29,555 nucleotides of DNA from a virus (IMGVR_UViG_3300025141_000518:1-29555), one strand, 5' to 3'. Shown: positions 8,319-14,116, counted from the first letter of the stretch. Program-made: numbers and translations. The notes: a model not told the origin generated them from the letters alone.

Positions 8319-9797
8319 TTAATAATACACAAACTTCCTAGGCGCTTGTTTTTCATCTACATAGTCTTCAGGGTGTTTTAAAAAACCACCTTGTCTAAAG
8401 CGCATAACAGCTTGAGTCATACTATCAACTAAGTCGTCATGATCACCATGCGGGAATGCCGCACATTCCTCTATAACTTCCTCCGCAAATTTCTGGTCTG
8501 GCGCCCATATTAGACCTGATTCAAAAAGCGGAGCGCATGTATTTACTCTCACGTGTTTATCATTTCCTTTGCTCGGTGTAAAGTTCTGAACTGGTATGTC
8601 CATTTGCCGAAGTTCGTACGTTAAAGGCAGTCCTGATGCCTTTGCTTCGATGATAACTGACTCAGGATTCCAGTATTTGTACTGATCGAGAGCTAAACGC
8701 CTTAATTCAGGAAATTCATACCTCCCTTTGATGGCATCTACTAAAATAAGGTTAGCAGGTGAGTCTTCATTGGGATAAAACACTCCCCAAGTGGTAATTG
8801 CACTAAAATCGGCCGTTTCTTTTTTCATAAATGCAGTATCGTAAGATTGAATGACATAATGTAAGTTTGGAATGTAGTCTTCTTCCCATTTTCGCCACCA
8901 TTCCCGTTTTATAAGTGCTCCTTCTTCAGAAGTTGGACGTTGCATCCACTGTGCATTCCATTTTCCAACTGGTAATGTGGCTTTTACCTTTTCAAGCTCG
9001 TCTAATTTCCAATATTCTGGCCAAACGGCTTCAGGTTTAGGTCCGTGATCCAAGATCGCCGGAAATTCGACCACTTCCCATTGATCACCTTTAATTTCTT
9101 TTTGATTTTTTAACAAAATTCCAGTTAAATCCTTCTTTGACCATCTTGTCATTACTAAAATAATTTTTCCACCTGGTTGAAGACGTTGTCTTGGACCAGA
9201 TGTGTACCATTCATACGCATTTTCCATAGCTGTTGCAGACATTGCATCTTGTTCCGAGTGCGGATCATCAATAATTAGTAGATCAGCACCACGTCCTGTA
9301 ATTGCTCCACCAACACCAGCAGCAAAATACTCACCACCTTGCGCAGTTTCCCACCTTCCTGCAGCTTGAGAGTCTTCCTGTAGTCTAGTTTTAAAAATTT
9401 TATGATAATCTGGACTATCGATTAAGTTTTTTGCTTTACGACCAAAACGTATTGCAAGTTCACCTGTGTGAGTTGCTTGAATGATCTTTAATTTTGGATT
9501 ACGGCCCACCATCCAGGCAGGTAATAAGAAAGATGCAAACTCAGATTTAGTATGTCTAGGTGGCATGTTCACTATTAGACGAGTAATTTTACCCGTTGCA
9601 AGGTCATTAAACTTTTTTGCTATATGTCTATGGTGCGCACCTTCAATAAACTCGGGCCAAACACATTTGACAAAGGATAAAAAATCGTCTTTCGCTTTAT
9701 TTTGAATTTTTTTCTCAGCGTGCATTACTTGCAGTTGCCGAAAAGTTTTACGAACGTCTGAAGGAAGCTTACTTATATCTATATTATTCAAATTCAT
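8319..9797 (-). CDS. terL: Terminase large subunit (ATPase and nuclease)
   Basis: TerL powers DNA translocation into the prohead and cuts concatemers. In the 492-aa product, a Walker A variant is MPPRHTKS (78-85), Walker B is LLIIDDPHSEQDA (173-185) and the coupling motif is VMTRWS (215-220). The C-terminal RNase H-like nuclease shows D320 (SYDTA), E384 (IIEAKASG) and the D454-D455...D458 cluster (HDDLVDSM). Length and motifs are intact. No Shine-Dalgarno is evident before the ATG; the leader is AT-only for about 20 bases. It opens the packaging block and is followed two bases later by the 448-aa gene. The small terminase-like gene is 5 kb away on the other strand. Confidence 0.93.
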   Translation of the reverse strand: MNLNNIDISKLPSDVRKTFRQLQVMHAEKKIQNKAKDDFLSFVKCVWPEFIEGAHHRHIAKKFNDLATGKITRLIVNMPPRHTKSEFASFLLPAWMVGRNPKLKIIQATHTGELAIRFGRKAKNLIDSPDYHKIFKTRLQEDSQAAGRWETAQGGEYFAAGVGGAITGRGADLLIIDDPHSEQDAMSATAMENAYEWYTSGPRQRLQPGGKIILVMTRWSKKDLTGILLKNQKEIKGDQWEVVEFPAILDHGPKPEAVWPEYWKLDELEKVKATLPVGKWNAQWMQRPTSEEGALIKREWWRKWEEDYIPNLHYVIQSYDTAFMKKETADFSAITTWGVFYPNEDSPANLILVDAIKGRYEFPELRRLALDQYKYWNPESVIIEAKASGLPLTYELRQMDIPVQNFTPSKGNDKHVRVNTCAPLFESGLIWAPDQKFAEEVIEECAAFPHGDHDDLVDSMTQAVMRFRQGGFLKHPEDYVDEKQAPRKFVYY

Positions 9798-10018
9798 ACA
9801 AAATTTTTAAAAAATTTTTCGCACCCTTTGTAGGATGTTCAATAAGTTTTTACCACCATTAACTCTCTAAATCAAGCAATTCAACCCAGAGTAGTGGGAC
9901 CCCTTTTTATTTATTTCTGGGGTCGACCTTTATTCTCGAAGTTTTTTGGAATTGGGTTTGGTACCTCTATTGATGGGGTAAAGCAGGGGCGACGTAGTCG
10001 CCCGTGCTTAGTTTATAA
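9798..10018. other. Intergenic region upstream of terL
   Basis: These 221 bases separate terL from the small genes to its right and hold no convincing gene. Contents seen: an AT-only tract next to the terL start; an ATCCTA element just downstream of a TTGAAC on the minus strand near 9832-9845, resembling the motifs in other promoters of this window but with no good -10 at the right distance; a 6-bp inverted repeat GACCCC/GGGGTC near 9898-9925; and a strong hairpin at 9981-10009 listed separately. Confidence 0.5.
9981..10009 (-). terminator. Strong hairpin after the 80-aa gene; possible terminator
   Basis: AAGCA (9981-9985) pairs with TGCTT (10005-10009), and GGGCGAC (9987-9993) pairs with GTCGCCC (9997-10003), with a single G-G mismatch between the two stems and a 3-base loop. 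It begins ten bases past the stop of the 80-aa gene. No U-run follows on either strand, so it may be a factor-dependent terminator, an mRNA-stabilising end or a processing site rather than a classical intrinsic terminator. Confidence 0.45.
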
Positions 10019-10261
10019 CTAATCTAACAAGACCATGTAAGCCTCAGCATTGTGTTGCCTAAACCAATTCAAGTCCTTACGAACTTTGTCCCATAGTTTA
10101 GATGCACCATAACCAAGTGTCTTATCTTCTATTGTTGCGCTCAACTCATTGATGAAGATTGCATCATGTTTGTTAGCCTCTTCTTTAGTTAACATAATAG
10201 ATTGTCCATTAAATCTATTACGTCTTTCTTCTGTTCTATTATCTGTATTTGTTTTATTCAT
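10019..10261 (-). CDS. Conserved-looking small phage protein (80 aa)
   Basis: The 80-aa product starts with a polar Asn/Arg-rich segment, then LTKEEANKHDAIFINEL, and ends with LWDKVRKDLNWFRQHNAEAYMVLLD. The C-terminal Trp/Phe/Tyr pattern looks like a compact helical domain and resembles small proteins seen in marine phages, of unknown function. A promoter-like pair (TTGACA, 16 bases, TAGGAT) ends six bases before the ATG. Its GGA could also serve as ribosome-binding site (AGGA seven bases before ATG), so transcription could start at or near the start codon. A strong hairpin follows the stop. Confidence 0.75.
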   Translation of the reverse strand: MNKTNTDNRTEERRNRFNGQSIMLTKEEANKHDAIFINELSATIEDKTLGYGASKLWDKVRKDLNWFRQHNAEAYMVLLD

Positions 10262-10267
10262 ATGGTT

Positions 10268-10295
10268 ATCCTACATTATCCATTGTCATTGTCAA
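10268..10295 (-). promoter_or_regulatory. Putative promoter TTGACA-N16-TAGGAT for the 80-aa gene
   Basis: On the minus strand TTGACA (10295-10290) is followed after 16 bases by TAGGAT (10273-10268). Six bases (AACCAT) then separate the -10 from ATG 10261-10259. The same TAGGAT hexamer is the apparent -10 at 11066-11061 and 12797-12802. It lies at the junction with the upstream 125-aa gene and overlaps that gene's 3' end. Confidence 0.45.
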
Positions 10296-10653
10296 CTGAT
10301 TTAATGTGTGTTCTTGTTGCCATATATGGTACTTGTTGATAGTCAGTTCCATTATGTTGATATCTATGACTCTCGTACTTTTCTTTTACAACCTTGATCG
10401 GTGTTTCAAGTGCCTCGCGTCTTGGTGCTATTGCAATGATACTTGGTAAATGCTCTCTAATAAAATCATACAAACAATGATTGCCACAAAAATAATCATC
10501 ATAAGTAATAATTTCTGGTCTACCAGAATAATTATATCTGCCTTGTTTTATTTTAATTGTTCTCAATACTTTATTATCTCCACTTCCTCGCACTCTTGAT
10601 TGTGTTTCTTTAGTATGGCAACTCGGACCATGACACCAATTATAGTTGCTCAT
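10276..10653 (-). CDS. Cys/His-rich putative zinc-binding protein (125 aa)
   Basis: I start this at ATG 10653-10651 (MSNYNWCHGPSCHTKE), which is preceded by GAGGAG at a good distance; a longer frame to 10671 is less likely. Two Cys clusters are visible: WCHGPSCH at residues 6-13 and FCGNHCLYDF around 54-63, together enough ligands for one zinc ion. Between them lies a basic beta-rich stretch (VLRTIKIKQGRYNYSG). A further segment, IAPRREALETPI, resembles a pattern common in small marine-phage proteins. It overlaps the upstream 52-aa gene by 14 bases. The role is unknown; a zinc-ribbon nucleic-acid or protein adaptor is plausible. Confidence 0.75.
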   Translation of the reverse strand: MSNYNWCHGPSCHTKETQSRVRGSGDNKVLRTIKIKQGRYNYSGRPEIITYDDYFCGNHCLYDFIREHLPSIIAIAPRREALETPIKVVKEKYESHRYQHNGTDYQQVPYMATRTHIKSVDNDNG

Positions 10654-10798
10654 TTTTTTTACTCCTCTCATATGATCTATGCAATTTGTTTTGATGATCT
10701 ATTGCCTCATTAGTTCCAACAATGCCAAAATATGCAATCGGTATTAATCCGATTGCATAACCTATAAATAATAATAACCAAATTATATCTGTTTCCAT
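10640..10798 (-). CDS. Small single-span membrane protein (52 aa)
   Basis: The frame starts at ATG 10798-10796 in a TAATG overlap with the 75-aa gene and ends at TAA 10642-10640, inside the start of the 125-aa gene. Residues 5-27 (IIWLLLFIGYAIGLIPIAYF) form one clear membrane segment after a short acidic N-terminus. A polar, charged tail follows (about residues 30-52). Stop-start coupling on one side and a 14-base overlap on the other support it as a genuine gene. It has no recognisable family; small phage membrane proteins of this kind are often lysis- or host-takeover-related. Confidence 0.6.
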   Translation of the reverse strand: METDIIWLLLFIGYAIGLIPIAYFGIVGTNEAIDHQNKLHRSYERSKKNEQL

Positions 10799-11025
10799 TA
10801 TGCTTTCCTCACAGAATAGTTAACTGCAGTTCTTGGGTGTTCACTATCAATATCCCAAAAGTTATAACATGGAAAACCTTTTAAATCTGTCCATTGTCTT
10901 GAAACAAAAGTTTTAAACTTTCCACTCCATTCATCGTAGTATTCGTGTTCATCAACTCCTCTACAAGTAGCAAATTTATTTCGTGATTTCATAAACCATG
11001 AAAAGTATTTTATTTGTTGTGCCAT
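10798..11025 (-). CDS. Hypothetical aromatic-rich protein (75 aa)
   Basis: The 75-aa product (MAQQIKYFSWFMKSRNK...) is unusually rich in Phe, Tyr and Trp and contains two Cys (C21, C53). Central EHEYYDEWSGKFKTF and a terminal RTAVNYSVRKA suggest a small beta-containing fold. AAGGA lies six bases before the ATG. A promoter-like element with a 12-bp inverted repeat lies about 30 bases upstream, with the leader between them made of TTTC/GAAA-type repeats. It starts a coupled unit with the 52-aa and 125-aa genes. No family recognised. Confidence 0.65.
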   Translation of the reverse strand: MAQQIKYFSWFMKSRNKFATCRGVDEHEYYDEWSGKFKTFVSRQWTDLKGFPCYNFWDIDSEHPRTAVNYSVRKA

Positions 11026-11055
11026 ATATCCTTTCTTTCTTTCTTTATTTATTTA

Positions 11056-11090
11056 AGGTTATCCTATCATAAATAGGATAACCTCGTCAA
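11056..11090 (-). promoter_or_regulatory. Promoter with overlapping 12-bp inverted-repeat operator
   Basis: A perfect inverted repeat, AGGTTATCCTAT (11056-11067) and ATAGGATAACCT (11073-11084), is separated by five bases. On the minus strand TTGACG (11090-11085) and, after 18 bases, TAGGAT (11066-11061) form a promoter whose spacer and -10 lie inside the repeat. This fits an operator for a dimeric regulator controlling the 75-aa gene unit. It could alternatively be a terminator hairpin of the 324-aa gene, whose stop is four bases upstream of the -35, but no U-run follows. Confidence 0.5.
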
Positions 11091-11093
11091 GTG

Positions 11094-12068
11094 TTAATTT
11101 ACACTTTCTTGGGCTTGCATATAAGCCAATCTTTCGGCAATCTTCTCCTCTCTTGTTTTCTCTCTCTTGTTCTTCATACCCTTTATTCTATCTGCAAGAT
11201 TTTTAGGATTGTAGATAGTAAGTCCTGTTGAGTTTGTTCTGATTATTTCTGCCTCGTCAATATTTAAACCAAGTTCAGTTGCAAGTTCTAATGCCTCATC
11301 AAGATATTTATAACCTTTTAGACCGACTTTAATTTCTTTCATCTGTTCTAAAATAGAGTTAATCCATTTTTGATGTGCAATTACAAATTGACCTTTGGCT
11401 TGTTTCCATTGTATCAACATCATGTATTCTTGTTCATTACAAGCAATAGACCTATCACGACAATAATCTCTACCAATTAAATCAAGTTGATATTTTTCAT
11501 TCCACTCCTTGCCATAACCTTTGTCATCATTACCAAGATACTTGTCGTTGTTATCACAATATTTTGTTTTGTGTGGGTTGCTATCTTTGCCCTCTTGTTC
11601 AATCAAAATATCTGGGTTGCAGTTTTCTTGTGCTTTAAGTTCATCACGAAATAAAGCATAACCATAAGCACTATCTCTTGAAGATGAATAATTATTGTCA
11701 GTATCAATACTACCATTTAATCTAAAATCAAAATGGCTTTCAATAGTATCTTCTTTAGTTATTGGATTGTTGTCATAGTCTCTATCTTCTTTTGTTCCAA
11801 GATAATGAAAATGAAAACAACTGTCTTTGGCAATCGTACTTACATTTTCAAATTTATTCTGTAAGTGATATGCCATTTTAACATCTTCTGGTGTATAATG
11901 TTTTCTTACTATACTTTCAGCTAGTTTCCACGCATTGTCGTTTATGTCAATCTGGTCGGCTTTTAGATTGTCATAGTTTTGTTTTTCAATCGTATCCTCT
12001 TGTTCAAGATGTACTCGCATACGATTTGCGATTTTATTTCTGTACTCTTGATTTAGTCTTAGTCGCAT
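11094..12068 (-). CDS. Hypothetical protein starting MRLRLNQEYRNKI (324 aa)
   Basis: I choose ATG 12068-12066, which has AAAGGAG seven bases upstream; the frame extends to 12098 but that start would coincide with the predicted transcription start. The N-terminal 45 residues are a charged helix (MRLRLNQEYRNKIANRMRVH) of the type seen at the start of some phage-encoded putative nucleotide-modification-associated proteins (Nmad5-like); this is a weak resemblance only. The central part is Asp/Asn/Tyr-rich and the C-terminal third (from about residue 215) is helical and Lys/Glu-rich. It is the first gene leftward of a divergent promoter pair. The function is unknown. Confidence 0.75.
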   Translation of the reverse strand: MRLRLNQEYRNKIANRMRVHLEQEDTIEKQNYDNLKADQIDINDNAWKLAESIVRKHYTPEDVKMAYHLQNKFENVSTIAKDSCFHFHYLGTKEDRDYDNNPITKEDTIESHFDFRLNGSIDTDNNYSSSRDSAYGYALFRDELKAQENCNPDILIEQEGKDSNPHKTKYCDNNDKYLGNDDKGYGKEWNEKYQLDLIGRDYCRDRSIACNEQEYMMLIQWKQAKGQFVIAHQKWINSILEQMKEIKVGLKGYKYLDEALELATELGLNIDEAEIIRTNSTGLTIYNPKNLADRIKGMKNKREKTREEKIAERLAYMQAQESVN

Positions 12069-12104
12069 TTTATTCTCCTTTTTATTATTTGTTTGCATGA
12101 TTTG

Positions 12105-12143
12105 AAATTATCACTTGACAATAGGATAGTCAAGCATTATATT
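12105..12143. promoter_or_regulatory. Divergent promoter pair with overlapping palindrome
   Basis: Rightward: TTGACA (12115-12120), 17 bases, TATATT (12138-12143). Leftward: TTGACT (12133-12128), 17 bases, TAATTT (12110-12105), leading to the 324-aa gene. The two -35 boxes lie within an inverted repeat CTTGAC...GTCAAG (12114-12119/12129-12134) whose centre contains ATAGGATA (12121-12128). The rightward promoter is near-consensus and fires into the GC-richer non-coding stretch. The same ATAGGATAGT decamer recurs in the divergent promoter at 14.88 kb, suggesting a shared regulator; both assignments are sequence matches only. Confidence 0.6.
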
Positions 12144-12200
12144 TGATTTATGACTATTAACCCTCTGACAGAATCTCGAATTCATCAAAGGTCTAGTCAT

Positions 12201-12665
12201 GAGATCAGGGGTGTTGAATATCCTAGTTGCAAATAGGGTATTGTAAGAACTCACGATATGGGAATTAACCTCCACGCGTGAACTGATCCCTGATCCTCTG
12301 GCGAGGCGTTATTGAAAAATAATTAGCCACCACTCTAGAGCAGGGGATCTGGGATCAGGTTGAAATAATATTGGCCTCTGCCCTGAAGACCGGGCGGGCC
12401 TGATCCCTGATCCATTGTGCATTGGCAGATAGCTATGGAACTGCCTAATCGTAGTAATGTCGCAATGGATCTGGGATCAGGTGTTGTAGCTGTGGGAATT
12501 GACCCACTATAGTTCAGGTCGCGATCCATATCTGGATGGTCCGGTATTTCTGCAGAGAGAAAGACCCGCCTGCACAGGACAACAACTGATCCCTGGTCTA
12601 AGTCAGAGGAGATTGATCATCTTGTAATGGGACGTGGCGTCCGCTGTACTTGGACCTGGGATCAG
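12201..12665. repeat. Array of alternating inverted GATC heptamer dyads
   Basis: Seven related sites alternate in orientation: GATCAGGGG (12203), CTGATCCCTGATCC (12283-12296), GGATCTGGGATCAGG (12345-12359), CTGATCCCTGATCC (12400-12413), GGATCTGGGATCAGG (12467-12481), CTGATCCCTGGTC (12586-12598) and CCTGGGATCAG (12655-12665). Most sites are themselves two 7-bp units. Adjacent sites can pair in more than one register, so the region could switch between alternative hairpins. The spacing between sites is 40-105 bases and the intervening sequences differ. Confidence 0.75.
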
Positions 12666-12704
12666 TAACAGAATCCCGGCCATCACTAGTGGGCAGTTAC
12701 TGGT

Positions 12705-12727
12705 CACTTTAGAATGATTCTAAAGTG
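12705..12727. repeat. Perfect inverted repeat at end of the non-coding stretch
   Basis: CACTTTAGAAT (12705-12715) and ATTCTAAAGTG (12717-12727) flank a single G, giving an approximately 10-bp stem with a 3-base loop. On the plus strand it is followed by an A-rich tract (CAAAAAGAAAAAG), not a U-run, so it is not a classical terminator for rightward transcripts. It separates the GATC region from the first AAGCNNC array and may stabilise an RNA 3' end. Confidence 0.5.
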
Positions 12728-12741
12728 CAAAAAGAAAAAGA

Positions 12742-12776
12742 AAGCAACAAGCTTCAAGCGTCAAGCAACAAGCTTG
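12742..12776 (+). repeat. AAGCNNC heptamer array R1 (5 units)
   Basis: Five consecutive 7-bp units: AAGCAAC, AAGCTTC, AAGCGTC, AAGCAAC, AAGCTTG. The first four bases are fixed while positions 5-6 vary. The final unit runs into GACA so that its TTG provides the first half of the TTGACA -35 box at 12774-12779. Related arrays lie at 13383-13440, 14117-14151 and 14194-14269. Confidence 0.85.
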
Positions 12777-12802
12777 ACAGTGACTGTAGGATTTGATAGG
12801 AT
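12774..12802 (+). promoter_or_regulatory. Putative promoter TTGACA-N17-TAGGAT
   Basis: TTGACA (12774-12779), a 17-base spacer and TAGGAT (12797-12802) precede the 32-aa gene at 12822 by about 20 bases. An AAAGGA ribosome-binding site (12811-12816) lies between. The -35 box is created by the last unit of the AAGCNNC array. It probably drives the short plus-strand operon 12822-13470. Confidence 0.5.
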
Positions 12803-12821
12803 TTATTTAGAAAGGAATAAT

Positions 12822-12920
12822 ATGGACACAACACAATTAAAAAGAATAGCAGATGCGCTGGAAGAGATCTTGCGTCTTGTTAAACAAGATATGGAAAAGT
12901 ATGAAAAAAAGAAACACTAA
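12822..12920 (+). CDS. Small helical protein (32 aa)
   Basis: The frame MDTTQLKRIADALEEILRLV... starts at ATG 12822 after AAAGGA; the in-frame extension upstream runs through the repeat array and is unlikely to be translated. The whole product is a single predicted amphipathic helix with regularly spaced Ile, Leu and Val and a Lys-rich end. It overlaps the next gene by 20 bases. At 32 residues it is short, but the promoter, ribosome-binding site and coupled downstream gene support it. The function is unknown; a helix of this kind could be a small regulator or an oligomerising peptide. Confidence 0.5.
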   Translation: MDTTQLKRIADALEEILRLVKQDMEKYEKKKH

Positions 12921-13065
12921 AAAAACAATAACAGGCTGGTCGCTTCAGGTTACATGGAGCGATGGCAGGGAGGAAACCATCACAGATATAGATAATGAAA
13001 CGGTCAGAGCTGTTGATACATGCTTAAGTGAGCTAGAACAGGAAAGAGATGCTAACAAAAAATAA
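12901..13065 (+). CDS. Small hypothetical protein with WSDGREET motif (54 aa)
   Basis: I start at ATG 12901 (MKKRNTKKTITGWSL), inside the end of the 32-aa gene; the open frame extends upstream but without a plausible ribosome-binding site. After a basic N-terminus, TGWSLQVTWSDGREETITDI reads as a beta-hairpin, followed by an acidic helix (VRAVDTCLSELEQERD). The alternating hydrophobic pattern and tight overlap with both neighbours (17 bases with the next gene) make it likely to be real. No family is recognised. Confidence 0.55.
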   Translation: MKKRNTKKTITGWSLQVTWSDGREETITDIDNETVRAVDTCLSELEQERDANKK

Positions 13066-13288
13066 AATAAAACAAATAAACAAAGATGGATGGTACTGGG
13101 CCGAAGGCCCAGTGGTCATGTGTAATTATGGAGATCCAAATACATTCACCTTCTGCATGTGCAGGAACCACGCTGAGGCCAAGGCTGTTGCTTCAGGGCT
13201 CAATGTCCTGGACTGGAATGAGATGCACGAAGAACATGGTGAAATGGTAGAATCAGATACAGAATTTGTCAGAGAAAAGTCACTGTGA
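13049..13288 (+). CDS. Hypothetical protein (79 aa)
   Basis: The product MLTKNKIKQINKDGWYWAEG... has a basic start, then WYWAEGPVVMCNYGD, a Cys pair near CMCRNH (residues 36-41), and an acidic C-terminus. AEAKAVASGLNVLDWNEMHEEHG looks like a small alpha/beta domain. Within the gene, 13095-13113 encodes a perfect 8-bp stem (ACTGGGCC/GGCCCAGT, loop GAA), unusual for a coding stretch in this AT-rich genome. It overlaps the 54-aa gene and ends within the GTG start of the following frame. The function is unknown. Confidence 0.6.
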   Translation: MLTKNKIKQINKDGWYWAEGPVVMCNYGDPNTFTFCMCRNHAEAKAVASGLNVLDWNEMHEEHGEMVESDTEFVREKSL

Positions 13289-13470
13289 AAAGAATTAAAC
13301 ACAATAACCTGTTGCCATGGTTTGCTCAGGATCATGGCACGCTTCCGGCCAGTTACCTGGCCAGCTGTGAAAAGTTTTTTAAAAGCCTGAAGCCACAAGC
13401 TTCAAGCGCCAAGCTTGACAAGCTACAAGCCTCAAGCTATAGTAGGATTATAAAGGAGAATAAAAAATGA
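13285..13470 (+). CDS. Possible small protein ending in the AAGCNNC repeat (61 aa)
   Basis: The frame opens with GTG at 13285, overlapping the previous stop by four bases. The first half (MKRIKHNNLLPWFAQDHG) has some protein-like character, but residues about 33-53 (SLKPQASSAKLDKLQASSYS) are a direct translation of heptamer array R2, and the frame then runs through the downstream promoter. A 6-bp hairpin (GGCCAG/CTGGCC, 13347-13362) is also inside it. Either a short gene has had its 3' end replaced by repeats, or only the N-terminal part is meaningful, or it is not translated. Treat it as doubtful. Confidence 0.3.
   Translation: MKRIKHNNLLPWFAQDHGTLPASYLASCEKFFKSLKPQASSAKLDKLQASSYSRIIKENKK
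13383..13440 (+). repeat. AAGCNNC heptamer array R2 (8 units)
   Basis: Units: AAGCCTG, AAGCCAC, AAGCTTC, AAGCGCC, AAGCTTG, then a 2-base insert (AC), then AAGCTAC, AAGCCTC, AAGCTAT. As in R1, the AAGCTTG unit followed by ACA creates TTGACA (13415-13420). Here the three later units form the promoter spacer and the last one supplies part of the -10 (TATAGT, 13438-13443). Confidence 0.85.
13415..13443 (+). promoter_or_regulatory. Promoter for the Gp88-family gene, built from repeats
   Basis: TTGACA (13415-13420), 17 bases, TATAGT (13438-13443), then AAGGAG (13453-13458) and ATG at 13467. Both boxes are close to the sigma-70 consensus. The whole promoter is composed of AAGCNNC units, so the repeat array doubles as regulatory sequence. 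TAGGAT-like sequence follows at 13443-13448. Confidence 0.65.
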
Positions 13471-14066
13471 ATACAAAAGAAGCATGGAAACTGGTTGGCG
13501 GGCTGTCGAAGCCTGGCAAGATGCCCGGATGGTCAATTGGTATACCTGCAAAAGAATGCAAGACAGGCGTCAAGCTGCAGAAGGTCCCCGGATCTGTCTG
13601 TTATGACTGTTACGCCATGAAAGGCTGTTATGTCTTCAAGGTAGTACAAGACGCTCAATACAGGAGACTTAAAGCAATATACACAGCTCCATGGGTCAAG
13701 GCTATGGTTCACCTGATCAACAGCAAGAAGCCGGACGTGTTCAGGTGGCACGACTCAGGAGATGTACAGGATCTTGAACATTTAAATAAAATATACGACG
13801 TCTGCAGGTTAACACCGGGCAAGCGTCACTGGATGCCAACGCGTGAAGCGTGGATCAAGGACCATCTCGATAGGGCACCTGCTAACCTGGTGATCAGGTT
13901 CTCTGCTCCGATGGTGGACCACGAAGCACCTGCCAGCTGGCCAAACACCAGCACCGTGGTGACAGCTCAGGCTACGTGCCCGGCGCCTCATCAAGGCAAT
14001 CAATGCAAAGATTGTAGAAATTGCTGGAATAAAGAAATAAAGAATATATCATACGGCCAGCACTAA
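13467..14066 (+). CDS. Gp88-family (GP88 domain) phage protein
   Basis: The 199-aa product matches the pattern of the phage Gp88 family, whose biochemical role is unknown. Visible hallmarks: an N-terminal LVGGLSKPGKMPGWSIGIPA; a first Cys cluster VCYDCYAMKGCY (C45, C48, C54); RWHDSGDVQ (93-101), WMPTREAWI, and VIRFSAPMV; and a second cluster CPAPHQGNQCKDCRNCW (C171, C180, C183, C186). The two Cys groups could bind a metal or cluster. The start has a good AAGGAG and an upstream repeat-derived promoter. It is the last gene of the plus-strand island, followed by a GC hairpin. Length is typical of the family and nothing seems missing. Confidence 0.8.
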   Translation: MNTKEAWKLVGGLSKPGKMPGWSIGIPAKECKTGVKLQKVPGSVCYDCYAMKGCYVFKVVQDAQYRRLKAIYTAPWVKAMVHLINSKKPDVFRWHDSGDVQDLEHLNKIYDVCRLTPGKRHWMPTREAWIKDHLDRAPANLVIRFSAPMVDHEAPASWPNTSTVVTAQATCPAPHQGNQCKDCRNCWNKEIKNISYGQH

Positions 14067-14093
14067 TGACATTTCATCACCCAAAATATTATG

Positions 14094-14108
14094 CTGCCCT
14101 CCGGGCAG
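14094..14108 (+). terminator. GC hairpin downstream of the Gp88-family gene
   Basis: CTGCCC (14094-14099) and GGGCAG (14103-14108) flank TCC, 28 bases after the stop codon. It lacks a U-run (AGCGAAAG follows), so it may only be a weak or factor-assisted terminator or an mRNA end-stabilising stem. It lies directly before array R3 and in the convergent gap with the leftward nuclease gene. Confidence 0.4.
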
Positions 14109-14116
14109 AGCGAAAG

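Larger units (their letters stand above)
12144..12727 (+). ncRNA. Candidate structured non-coding transcript or cis element
   Basis: No convincing gene lies in this roughly 580-base stretch, although a near-consensus promoter points into it. Lines I counted are about 47-53% GC, well above the surroundings. It is packed with pairing elements: seven alternating-orientation GATC sites; GGCAG/CTGCC (12424-12428/12441-12445); TGCAG/CTGCA (12551-12555/12570-12574); GGACG-TGG-CGTCC (12630-12642); CAGTAAC/GTTACTG (12663-12669/12696-12702); and the 23-base hairpin at 12705-12727. Four perfect 8-bp palindromes also occur (CACGCGTG 12273, CTCTAGAG 12333, ACTATAGT 12506, CACTAGTG 12684). A large phage RNA, a replication or packaging origin, or a degenerate insertion are all possible; expression is not shown. 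Confidence 0.4.

Noticed and set aside
12150-12236. 28-codon frame starting six bases after the rightward -10 box
   Set aside because: Too short and without family resemblance to call a gene; kept only as part of the leaderless observation.
12283-12358. 76-base module bounded by GATC arms, possibly a tRNA
   Set aside because: No T-loop or D-loop sequences, no cloverleaf and no CCA; the length match to tRNA is coincidental.
12335-12529. 64-codon minus-strand frame in the GATC array
   Set aside because: It translates the repeats themselves (PDP, MDQG and similar) with no ribosome-binding site or recognisable folding pattern; most likely chance openness.
12201-12665. GATC array as a CRISPR
   Set aside because: Repeats alternate in orientation, are 10-15 bases long and have irregular spacers of 40-105 bases; no Cas gene is nearby.
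13126-13398. 90-codon leftward frame opposite the plus-strand island
   Set aside because: It is a shadow of the rightward genes, with no ribosome-binding site and ending inside repeat-derived sequence.
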